A stretch of 8,848 nt of DNA from CAYRHS01 sp964424125 (GTDB taxonomy: Bacteria; Actinomycetota; Acidimicrobiia; IMCC26256; JAOSJL01). Position 1 is the first letter of the stretch; the number at the start of each line of letters is the position of its first letter. A model generated the notes under the pieces. The model saw only the letters and a program-made list of their open reading frames with translations. It did no database searches and was not told the origin of the DNA. A program made the translations under genes and the position numbers. The DNA lies in assembly GCA_964424125.1 (NCBI GenBank), contig CAYRHS010000133.1, forward strand, positions 1 through 8,848, in the 5' to 3' direction. Below are positions 1 to 5,736 of this stretch, in pieces.

Positions 1-737
1 TCGTCCGCGTTCGTCGAGGCGGCGACGAAATGATTGGCGACCGCGGCCTCGTCGCCGAGCGCGTCGAGGACCCACGCCCGAGCCGTGTGCGCGTTGGTCA
101 TGGTCTCGAGGGTCGTGAACGTCTTCGAGCAGACGATGAACAGGGTCTCCGCGGGATCGAGCCCACGCGTCGCCTCCCAGAACGCCGTCCCGTCGATGTT
201 GGAGACGTACTGGAAGGTCATGTCGCGATCGCTGAAGTTCTTCAACGCCTCGTAGGCCATCGCCGGGCCGAGATCGGAGCCCCCGATCCCGATGTTGATG
301 ACGTTGCGGATCCGCTTACCCGTGAAGCCCTTCCAGTCTCCCGAGCGCACGCGGTCGGAGAAGGCGGCCATGCGGTCGAGCACGTCGTGCACGTCGGGGA
401 CCACGTTGTGCCCGTCGACCTCGATCACGGCGTCCCGCGGCGCCCGCAGGGCCACGTGGAGAACGGCCCGTTCCTCGGTGACGTTGATCTTCTGGCCGGT
501 GAACATCGCCTCGATGCGGTTGCGCAGGTCGACCTCGTCGACGAGGGCGAGCAGCAAGCGGATGGTCTCGGGCGTCAGGCGGTTCTTCGAGTAGTCGAGC
601 AGGATGTCACCGGCTTCGGCCGTCATCGTCTCGCCCCGCTCGGGGTCTTCGGCGAAGAGGTCGCGCAGGTGGAGGTCCTTGACCGCCTGATGGTGGTCGG
701 AGAGCGCTCGCCATTCTGGGGACTGCGTGATGCTCAT
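1..737 (-). CDS. pgi: Glucose-6-phosphate isomerase, N-terminal 245 codons (runs off left edge)
   Basis: Pgi interconverts glucose 6-phosphate and fructose 6-phosphate in the cytoplasm, linking glycolysis/gluconeogenesis with the pentose phosphate pathway. The minus-strand frame opens with ATG at 737 (MSITQSPEWRALSDHHQ) and stays open to base 1, giving 245 complete codons, a little under half of a usual ~540-residue bacterial enzyme. Family landmarks are in order: N-terminal helical region with DYSKNRLTPET (48-58), GQKINVTEERAVLHVALR (81-98), the first SIS-domain sugar-phosphate loop IGIGGSDLGP (149-158), NIDGT (180-184) and the PGI signature VCSKTFTTLET (202-212). The catalytic Glu, His and Lys lie further on, outside the window. 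The start ATG overlaps the rpiA stop as ATGA, which suggests translational coupling. No disruption is seen in the visible part. The assignment is essentially certain; the 3' part is simply cut by the window. Confidence 0.96.
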   Translation of the reverse strand, partial: MSITQSPEWRALSDHHQAVKDLHLRDLFAEDPERGETMTAEAGDILLDYSKNRLTPETIRLLLALVDEVDLRNRIEAMFTGQKINVTEERAVLHVALRAPRDAVIEVDGHNVVPDVHDVLDRMAAFSDRVRSGDWKGFTGKRIRNVINIGIGGSDLGPAMAYEALKNFSDRDMTFQYVSNIDGTAFWEATRGLDPAETLFIVCSKTFTTLETMTNAHTARAWVLDALGDEAAVANHFVAASTNAD

Positions 738-1429
738 CGATCGTGTTCCCTTCGTTCCGGCTCGGTGACACCGTCGGCGCCGCCGACCAACACCCGGCCG
801 ACGAGCTCCGCGGGGAAGATGCCGTGCTCGATGACCCCGGGGATCGCCGCGAGCTTCGGTGCGAGGCCTCCGGGGTCCGTGATCGGACCGAAGTTCGCGT
901 CGAGTAGCGCGTTGTCGTTGTCGCTCCGCTGCTCGCGTTCTTCGACCGATCGCGCTCCGAGTGCCTGCAAGCGCCGCGTCACCGGCGCGACCGCGAAGTC
1001 CACGACCTCGAAGGGGAGGCCGAACGCACCGAGGCACTCCACCGGCTTCGAGTCGTCGACGACCACCACGAACTCCCGTGCCATCTCGGCGACCACCTTC
1101 TCCCGGGTCAGCGCGCCTCCGCCGCCCTTGATCAGGTTCCACACCGGGTCGATCTCGTCGGCGCCGTCGATCGCGAGGTCGAGCTCTTTTACCTCGGCCG
1201 GGTCGACCACGGTCAGCCCGCGCTCGCGGGCGAGCGCCTCGGTCTTCTCCGACGTGCCGATGCAGCGGATGTCGGCATGCCGCTCCGCCAGCGCAGTGAT
1301 CGCGTAGTAGGCGGTGGAGCCGGTGCCCAGGCCGACGCGCATCCCGTCGGTGACGAGCGTCGCCGCATGTCGGCCGACTGCCTCCTTGGCGGCCGCGGCG
1401 GGCCCGCTCGCCGGTCCGGTCTCACTCAC
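734..1429 (-). CDS. rpiA: Ribose-5-phosphate isomerase A
   Basis: RpiA interconverts ribose 5-phosphate and ribulose 5-phosphate in the non-oxidative pentose phosphate pathway. The 231-residue product has the normal family length. Visible motifs are the phosphate-binding loop GLGTGSTA (33-40), GTSEKTEALA (58-67), the catalytic IDGADEID (87-94, with D88 and D91), KGGGGALTREK (101-111, holding the conserved catalytic Glu and Lys), then DNDNALLDANFG and GIFPAELVGRVLVG near the C-terminus. The start is GTG at 1429 (MSETGP); a short Ala-rich N-terminal stretch precedes the conserved domain. No clear Shine-Dalgarno is visible. A TAGCTT hexamer ends 9 nt before the GTG, so a start-proximal promoter is possible, but the M23 lipoprotein gene ends only 21 bp upstream on the same strand, so read-through is also likely. 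The stop TGA (736-734) overlaps the pgi ATG. Enzymatic identity is secure; transcript structure is inferred. Confidence 0.96.
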   Translation of the reverse strand: MSETGPASGPAAAAKEAVGRHAATLVTDGMRVGLGTGSTAYYAITALAERHADIRCIGTSEKTEALARERGLTVVDPAEVKELDLAIDGADEIDPVWNLIKGGGGALTREKVVAEMAREFVVVVDDSKPVECLGAFGLPFEVVDFAVAPVTRRLQALGARSVEEREQRSDNDNALLDANFGPITDPGGLAPKLAAIPGVIEHGIFPAELVGRVLVGGADGVTEPERREHDR

Positions 1430-1438
1430 GCGGTCGGC

Positions 1439-1444
1439 AAGCTA
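1439..1444 (-). promoter_or_regulatory. Possible -10 hexamer (TAGCTT) before rpiA
   Basis: On the minus strand TAGCTT fits TANNNT and ends 9 nt before the rpiA GTG (1429). It lies in the 21-bp gap after the M23 lipoprotein gene. The spacing is slightly longer than the 6-8 nt seen at the four better examples in this window. It could give rpiA-pgi a promoter of its own. Weak call; no -35 element was recognised. Confidence 0.28.
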
Positions 1445-1450
1445 GTTCGT

Positions 1451-1975
1451 TCAGGGCGTGCAGGCAGCCACCAGCGCCGGATAGGGGTTGACCGGAGTGG
1501 ACCAATCGACGCGGATCTCGAAATGCGTGTGGGTCGCCGTCCACTGGGCGTCCCCGGTGTTGCCCGTATAGCCGATCACCTCACCCGCGGAGACTCGCCG
1601 TCCGTCGGCGCCGGCGAAGGCGTCGAGATGCGCATAGAAGTAGAGCAGCCCGTCATCACCGTGCAGCCAGACCGCCCAACCCTGTCGAGAGCCCCACTCC
1701 CGCTGGTCGATCACGCCGTTGACCGCAGCGACGTTCGGGCGACCGCGTGGGGCGAAGATGTCGTTGCCCTCATGGAAGGAGCTCCCGCGGGTCGCGTGCC
1801 AGTCGTTCGAGAACGAGATCGAGCCGGTGACGGGACACGTCATCCCGGGGCTCGGGTTGCTCCCCGGTGGGAGCGGGTCAGGGGGGACGCAGGCGGCGAG
1901 GAACAGCCCGCCGGCGAGGACGAGCAGCAGCGCGAGCCGGCCGCGGAGGGGGTGAGGATCCTGTCGGTGGGGCAT
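1451..1975 (-). CDS. M23-family (LytM-type) metallopeptidase lipoprotein
   Basis: This is a small envelope protein of about 174 residues, likely a zinc endopeptidase acting on peptidoglycan cross-bridges or stems. Numbering from the longer GTG-start form (1981), a basic N-terminus and hydrophobic core (16-30) lead to the lipobox LAAC (28-31), so C31 should be lipidated and the protein anchored outside the membrane. A Pro-rich linker follows. The LytM/M23 domain keeps the usual metal and catalytic residues: H70 and D74 in HEGNDI, H118 in YFYAHLD, and H151/H153 in THTHFEI. VSAGEVIGYTGNTGD (130-144) is the typical strand before the HxH motif. ATG at 1975 (MPHRQ) is preferred over GTG at 1981, which would add only two residues; neither has a good Shine-Dalgarno. 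It is the first gene of a leftward block with rpiA and pgi, 21 bp apart, though no functional link is evident. The intact ligands argue against a degenerate regulator such as an EnvC/NlpD type, but the substrate is unknown. Confidence 0.88.
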   Translation of the reverse strand: MPHRQDPHPLRGRLALLLVLAGGLFLAACVPPDPLPPGSNPSPGMTCPVTGSISFSNDWHATRGSSFHEGNDIFAPRGRPNVAAVNGVIDQREWGSRQGWAVWLHGDDGLLYFYAHLDAFAGADGRRVSAGEVIGYTGNTGDAQWTATHTHFEIRVDWSTPVNPYPALVAACTP

Positions 1976-2027
1976 ACACACGGGTTGTCGGCTTTCGAGG
2001 GTCGATTCTTGAAGTCGAGCACGCCAC

Positions 2028-2033
2028 TACGCT
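2028..2033 (+). promoter_or_regulatory. -10 hexamer (TACGCT) for the DUF2207 gene, probably leaderless
   Basis: TACGCT fits the TANNNT -10 pattern and is followed by 7 nt (CCGGAGC) and then the GTG at 2041. That spacing would place transcription initiation at or next to the start codon. CGGAG lies so close to GTG that it is poor as a Shine-Dalgarno. The hexamer sits in the 65-bp divergent gap between the M23 and DUF2207 genes. No clear -35 hexamer is seen. Confidence 0.5.
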
Positions 2034-2040
2034 CCGGAGC

Positions 2041-3876
2041 GTGTCCGGTTCGTACCGTCTCGCCTGCCGACGGCTCCTCGCCGTCGGTTCCCTCGCGCTC
2101 GTCGCCCTCGTGGTCTTGGTTGCCGGTGCCGCCCCGAGCCAGGGTCAGACCGTCGGAGAGCAGGTCGTCTCGTTCGACGCCGAGCTGACGGTCGACCAGA
2201 GCGGGATCGTCTCGGTCAAGGAGACGATCGTCTACGACTTCGGAGCGAACCAGCGCCACGGGATCTTCCGTGACGTCCCCACCCGTTTCCGGTACGACGA
2301 CGAACACGACCGGGTCACGCCGATCACCGTCCGATCGGTCAGTACGCCGGGCACCAACGCACCGGACCAGTACTCGGTCGAGTCCATCGAAGGTGGGACC
2401 CGGATCCGCATCGGCGACCCCGACCTTCTCGTCGGCGGGCGCATCACCTACGTGGTCGACTACGAGATCGAAGGGGCGCTGAACGGGTTCGAGGACCACG
2501 ACGAGCTCTTCTGGAACGTCACCGGGGACCGCTGGCAGGTCCCGATCGGGAGTGCCTCGGCGACGGTCACCACGCCGGCGCCGATCACGGCTGTCGCCTG
2601 CTTCGCCGGGCCTCCGGAGAGCTCGCTGCCGTGTGGGGAAGCCACGGGGAGCGGCCGGCTCGCGACCTTCCGCCAGGACGGCCTCGGCCCGGGAAGCGGT
2701 CTGACGGTCGTCGTCGGCTTCGAGCCGGGCGTCGTGACGAGCACCGAGCCGATCCTGGAGGAGCGCTGGTCGCTCGACCGAGCGTTTTCGCGGACACCAT
2801 GGACCATCGGGCTCATGGCCGCGCTGGCAGCCGCGGTCCTGTTCCTGGTCACCCGCATCGTCTGGAGCTTCGGCCGGGACCGGCGCGCGGTCGGCTCCGC
2901 GGTCGACGTCGCCTTCGGGACCACGACCGCAGGGACCGAAACGGTTCCCCTCGGCGGAGGGGAGCCTGTACCGGTGGAGTTCGTGCCGCCGGACGGGATC
3001 CGGCCCGGAGAGATGGGCACCCTGATCGACGAGTCCGCCGACCCTCTCGACGTCACGGCCACGATCGTCGACCTCGCGGTGCGCGGGTACCTGCGCATCG
3101 AGGAGACCGAGCCGGGCGGGTGGTTGAGGAAGCCGGATTGGCAACTCGTCCGCCTCCAGAAGTCGGACGACGAGTTGCTGGCCTACGAGAAGCGCCTGCT
3201 GGACGGCCTCTTCGAGGACGGGGACACGGTCACGGTCTCGGGGCTCCGGAGGAAGTTCGCCGCCCGCATGCAGAAGGTGCAGACCGCGCTCTACGAGCGC
3301 GCGGCGGACCAGGGTTGGTTCCGGGGGCGTCCCGACTACGTGCGCCTCCTGTGGCGGATCATCGGGATCGCGGTCACCGCCGTCGGGATCGGACTCGTGG
3401 TCGCCGCGGCCGTCTTCACCGAGTGGGCACTCGTACCCGTCCCGCTCGCCCTCGGTGGGCTACTCCTCCTCGCGGCGGCGCGCTGGATGCCGGCGCGCAC
3501 GGCGAAGGGCACCGGGCTGGTACGCCGGGTCCTCGGCTTCCGGCGCTTCATCGACGAATCCGAGGCCCACCGGGCGCGCTTCGCCGAGGAGCAGCACCTC
3601 TTCACCGAGTACCTGCCCTACGCGGTCGTGTTCGGTGCGACCGAGAAGTGGGCCAAGGCGTTCCAGGGCCTCGCGGCGGTGGAGGCAGCGCCGTCGTGGT
3701 ACGTGGGCTCGCACGCGTTCGCGTACGGGAGCTTCGCCGCGTCGATCGGCAGCTTCTCGGTGAGCTCGGCGGGCAACCTCGCCGCGGCCGCGTCGACCGC
3801 CTCCGGTGGCGGGAGCGGGTTCTCGGGAGGCGGCTCCGGAGGCGGGTTCGGCGGCGGTGGCGGCGGATCGTGGTAG
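2041..3876 (+). CDS. DUF2207-family exported membrane protein with Gly/Ser-rich C-terminus
   Basis: This 611-residue protein has the architecture of DUF2207 proteins (YciQ-like; function not established). In order: a signal peptide with hydrophobic core at about 12-31; an extracytoplasmic beta-rich DUF2207 domain from about residue 43, recognisable from SFDAELTVDQSGIVSVKETI and HGIFRDVPTRFRY; a transmembrane helix at about 255-275; a cytoplasmic segment holding EFVPPDGIRPGEMGTL and the family-like DVTATIVDLAVRGYL; two closely spaced helices at about 439-480; a soluble region containing TEYLPYAVVFGATEKWAKAF; and a Gly/Ser tail from 588. The frame is open much further upstream (to 1867), but that stretch is antisense to the M23 gene. 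GTG 2041 gives a proper signal peptide and lies 7 nt after a -10-like hexamer. It is divergent from the M23 gene (65-bp gap) and converges on the lipase gene (7-bp gap). The family call is firm; the role, perhaps envelope-related, is unknown. Confidence 0.9.
   Translation: MSGSYRLACRRLLAVGSLALVALVVLVAGAAPSQGQTVGEQVVSFDAELTVDQSGIVSVKETIVYDFGANQRHGIFRDVPTRFRYDDEHDRVTPITVRSVSTPGTNAPDQYSVESIEGGTRIRIGDPDLLVGGRITYVVDYEIEGALNGFEDHDELFWNVTGDRWQVPIGSASATVTTPAPITAVACFAGPPESSLPCGEATGSGRLATFRQDGLGPGSGLTVVVGFEPGVVTSTEPILEERWSLDRAFSRTPWTIGLMAALAAAVLFLVTRIVWSFGRDRRAVGSAVDVAFGTTTAGTETVPLGGGEPVPVEFVPPDGIRPGEMGTLIDESADPLDVTATIVDLAVRGYLRIEETEPGGWLRKPDWQLVRLQKSDDELLAYEKRLLDGLFEDGDTVTVSGLRRKFAARMQKVQTALYERAADQGWFRGRPDYVRLLWRIIGIAVTAVGIGLVVAAAVFTEWALVPVPLALGGLLLLAAARWMPARTAKGTGLVRRVLGFRRFIDESEAHRARFAEEQHLFTEYLPYAVVFGATEKWAKAFQGLAAVEAAPSWYVGSHAFAYGSFAASIGSFSVSSAGNLAAAASTASGGGSGFSGGGSGGGFGGGGGGSW
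3802..3873 (+). repeat. Gly/Ser-rich low-complexity tail within the DUF2207 coding region
   Basis: The last 24 codons before the stop encode repeats of Ser-Gly-Gly-Gly and Gly-Gly-Phe units ending in Gly-Ser-Trp (residues 588-611). Such tails are common at the C-termini of DUF2207 and TPM-domain membrane proteins. The DNA is correspondingly repetitive (GGCGGN units), so it may be prone to slippage and assembly error. The frame stays intact here. Confidence 0.85.
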
Positions 3877-3883
3877 GTCCGAC

Positions 3884-5083
3884 TCAGGCCTGCGACGTCG
3901 CGGCCTCCCGGTCTTCGCGCGCACGCCACTTCCCGTCGGGCTGGAGCACCACGCCCTCGTCCAGCTCACCGGCCAGGTAGCGGGCCAGCCCGGCATACAT
4001 CGCTCGATGATGGAACAGATGGTTGCGAGGGTGGCTGAACGGGAAGCCGATCTGGTTGACGTGGTCGGCGTACACGAGGCCGAGGAAGTCCCAGCGCCCG
4101 TGTGACTCGGGCTGATGCGGCCTTTCGAGCGCGTAGTCGCGCACGGTCGGTGGTTCGCCGGCCGGGAGCTCGTCGGTCGATCGCACCGGCCACTTGGCGC
4201 TCGACACCGGCACGAAACCGTCGTTGTCCTCCTGCTCGAACCGCTCGTGGTAGCGGGTGAGCTCGTAGAAGGGCTTGAGAAAGAACGTGACCTGGAACTC
4301 GTTGGTCACGCCCGCGATCGACTGGTACGGGACCTGCTCGTGGTCCGAATGCGCGGGGTTGAACTGCTCGAGCATGTACGCGCGCCCGAACTCTCGAGCG
4401 GCCCGGTACAGATCGGAGCGATCGTGGCTGAACAGCGAGATGAAGCGGTCGACCCCCGGGATCAGGACCGTCTCGACGAAGCGGTTGACGAGGTCGGTGT
4501 CGTCGGCCATGAGGACGCCGTTGTGGGGCCCGCCGACGGTCGTCACGGACGCGATGCAGTTTGCGATCGTCAGGTCGCGCAGCTCGTCGGGATGCTCCGG
4601 ATCGTCGAAGGGCCGCCAGTCACCGAGACCGGTCGGCGAGACGAGGTAGCGAGCGTCAACCGCGGCCTGGCTGTGCGCCACGAGGTGCAGTGGTCGGCGC
4701 GAGTCGAGGTACAGCTGCGCGAGATGGGGCCGGAATCGGTGGTCGAGCCATCGGTAGCGCCGGGAGCGGGGTCGGAAGACTCGTTCGGCATCGGCGATGT
4801 CCTTCGACTCGGGCGGGCGGCCGTAGAACCACTCGTAGGCCCGGTACTCGAACGTGTTCAAGGGATCGACCGTCGGAGTGTGCACCTGGAACCCCTCGAG
4901 CTCGAGGGTTTCCTTCACCGCCACGAAGTACTCGAGGGGGCCCATGCGAGCGAAGCCCATGAAGCCGTGCAGGAGCACGATCGGGTGTTGTCGGCGGTCG
5001 AGGAGCCGCATCGCGGCCTGGGCGGCGAGCCTGCGGCCCTCCCGCACCGGCAGCAGGGCGAGATCGACGAGCGAGTTGGGCAC
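3884..5083 (-). CDS. Alpha/beta-hydrolase, triacylglycerol-lipase-like, no signal peptide
   Basis: The 399-residue protein resembles bacterial true lipases and probably hydrolyses lipid or other carboxyl esters. The oxyanion-loop motif is PIVLLHGFMG (34-43). The nucleophile elbow is LVAHSQAAVDARYL (134-147), with S138 as likely nucleophile; the usual HSxGG is altered to HSQAA. TVGGPHNG (182-189) matches the conserved segment of lipases with lids. D288 in DNDGFVPVSSAKW is the likely acid and H341 in YADHVNQIG the likely base, so a complete triad can be proposed. No hydrophobic leader precedes the domain from the GTG at 5083, so a cytoplasmic or non-classically exported location is likely, unlike most lipases of this fold. 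The open frame extends to 5500, but upstream it is antisense to the carbonic-anhydrase-like gene and has no usable start near 5083. It converges on the DUF2207 gene (7-bp gap) and diverges from the carbonic-anhydrase-like gene. Substrate unknown. Confidence 0.85.
   Translation of the reverse strand: MPNSLVDLALLPVREGRRLAAQAAMRLLDRRQHPIVLLHGFMGFARMGPLEYFVAVKETLELEGFQVHTPTVDPLNTFEYRAYEWFYGRPPESKDIADAERVFRPRSRRYRWLDHRFRPHLAQLYLDSRRPLHLVAHSQAAVDARYLVSPTGLGDWRPFDDPEHPDELRDLTIANCIASVTTVGGPHNGVLMADDTDLVNRFVETVLIPGVDRFISLFSHDRSDLYRAAREFGRAYMLEQFNPAHSDHEQVPYQSIAGVTNEFQVTFFLKPFYELTRYHERFEQEDNDGFVPVSSAKWPVRSTDELPAGEPPTVRDYALERPHQPESHGRWDFLGLVYADHVNQIGFPFSHPRNHLFHHRAMYAGLARYLAGELDEGVVLQPDGKWRAREDREAATSQA
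3887..3905. terminator. GC-rich hairpin just past the convergent stop codons
   Basis: GGCC-T-GCGACGTCGC-GGCC is a near-perfect inverted repeat: outer GGCC arms, one unpaired T, and an inner GCG/CGC stem around an ACGT loop. It begins 11 nt after the DUF2207 stop and lies within the last codons of the lipase gene. No T-run follows on either strand, so it is not a classical intrinsic terminator. It could slow or end transcription at the converging pair, or simply reflect GC-rich coding sequence. Confidence 0.3.
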
Positions 5084-5119
5084 CGAGCTTCGTTCCGGAT
5101 CCGCGGTCGGGTTCGACGC

Positions 5120-5125
5120 ATCGTA
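5120..5125 (-). promoter_or_regulatory. Possible -10 hexamer (TACGAT) for the lipase-like gene
   Basis: On the minus strand TACGAT lies 36 nt before the GTG at 5083, in the 102-bp divergent gap shared with the carbonic-anhydrase-like gene. It would give a leader of roughly 30 nt. GGAACGAAG, ending 4 nt before the GTG, could act as a weak ribosome-binding site in that leader. No -35 hexamer is evident. Low-confidence call. Confidence 0.28.
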
Positions 5126-5173
5126 GTGAGGCCTAGGGACCTGCCCGTCCAGAGGGGGCGCACCGCGGTTCGC

Positions 5174-5179
5174 TAGCGT
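5174..5179 (+). promoter_or_regulatory. -10 hexamer (TAGCGT) for the gamma-CA-like gene, probably leaderless
   Basis: TAGCGT fits TANNNT and is followed by 6 nt (CGGCGG) and then ATG at 5186, so the transcript would start at or beside the start codon. There is no purine-rich AGGAGG-like site at Shine-Dalgarno distance. The 102-bp divergent gap can accommodate promoters for both neighbours. Confidence 0.5.
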
Positions 5180-5185
5180 CGGCGG

Positions 5186-5704
5186 ATGGCCCTCTACGCG
5201 CTCGACGACGTCGCCCCGACCATCCACCCCGAGGCCTTCGTCCATCCTGACGCGACCGTGATCGGCGACGTCACCCTCGGTGCGGAGGCCAGCGTCTGGC
5301 CTCGAGCGGTGCTCCGGGGCGACTACGGGCCCATCGAGATCGGGGCACGAACGTCCATCCAGGACGGATCGGTCATCCACGCGACGAGGGAGCTCCCGAC
5401 CTTCATCGGCTCCGACGCCGTGGTCGGTCATCTCGTGCACATCGAGTGTTGCGTTGTCGAGGACCACGCGCTCGTCGGGTCGGGGTCGATCGTGCTGCAT
5501 CGCTGTCGAGTGGGGAACGGAGCGATCATTGCCGCGGCCGCCCTGGTGCCCAACGACACCGAGGTCCCACCGCGCGCCATGGCGCTCGGAGTCCCGGCGA
5601 CCATTCGCCCCGAACGGGCCGACCAGGAGCTCATTGCCCGCACGGTCGCGAACTACGTCGACAACGGGCGCCGCTACCGAAGCGAGCTCCGCCGCATCGA
5701 CTGA
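5186..5704 (+). CDS. Gamma-class carbonic-anhydrase-like protein (left-handed beta-helix)
   Basis: The 172-residue protein is a hexapeptide-repeat, left-handed beta-helix protein of the gamma-carbonic-anhydrase/YrdA/PaaY group; such proteins form trimers with metal sites at subunit interfaces. Repeats begin around residue 13 (IHPEAFVHPDATVIGDVTLG) and run to about 140, followed by a C-terminal helix (QELIARTVANYVDNGRRY). Conserved family residues are R44 and D46 (AVLRGDYGPIEIG) and Q59/D60 (SIQDGSVIHAT). Of the expected three zinc-binding histidines, H65 and H82 are present. The third position, five residues after H82, is E87 (GHLVHIEC), with a His at 85 instead. Carbonic anhydrase activity is therefore uncertain; a changed metal site or a structural or acyl-CoA-related role as in PaaY are alternatives. 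ATG 5186 is the obvious start, 6 nt after a -10-like hexamer. The LIP lipase gene follows after 32 bp. Confidence 0.9.
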   Translation: MALYALDDVAPTIHPEAFVHPDATVIGDVTLGAEASVWPRAVLRGDYGPIEIGARTSIQDGSVIHATRELPTFIGSDAVVGHLVHIECCVVEDHALVGSGSIVLHRCRVGNGAIIAAAALVPNDTEVPPRAMALGVPATIRPERADQELIARTVANYVDNGRRYRSELRRID

Positions 5705-5722
5705 GCGACGACCCCGAGCACC

Positions 5723-5728
5723 TACGCT
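5723..5728 (+). promoter_or_regulatory. -10 hexamer (TACGCT) for the LIP lipase gene, probably leaderless
   Basis: TACGCT, the same hexamer found before the DUF2207 gene, is followed by 8 nt and then ATG at 5737. It lies within the 32-bp gap after the gamma-CA-like gene. There is no Shine-Dalgarno, so the lipase gene may have its own leaderless promoter even if some read-through occurs from upstream. Confidence 0.45.
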
Positions 5729-5736
5729 CTGCGGTC

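Noticed and set aside
30..1307. 425-codon plus-strand open frame
   Set aside because: Antisense to pgi and rpiA, which have unmistakable motifs. The translation is low-complexity Arg/Val/Asp-rich with no domain; long antisense frames are expected at this GC content.
1840..3144. 434-codon minus-strand open frame
   Set aside because: Antisense to the DUF2207 gene, which shows a signal peptide, membrane helices and family motifs. The Arg/Asp-rich translation is typical of a shadow frame.
3802..3873. GGC-rich repeat as a CRISPR or regulatory repeat
   Set aside because: It is in frame and encodes the Gly/Ser tail typical of this protein family; the units are irregular and there are no spacers.
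2631..3980. 449-codon plus-strand open frame in another frame of the DUF2207 gene
   Set aside because: Extremely Arg/Gly-rich and without recognisable motifs, while the correct frame carries the conserved domain.
4115..5176. 353-codon plus-strand open frame
   Set aside because: Antisense to the lipase-like gene, whose frame holds a full catalytic triad. No domain is visible in the antisense product.
5084..5500. N-terminal extension of the lipase frame to 5500
   Set aside because: It would overlap the gamma-CA-like gene antisense, adds no signal peptide and has no start near the conserved domain other than GTG 5083.
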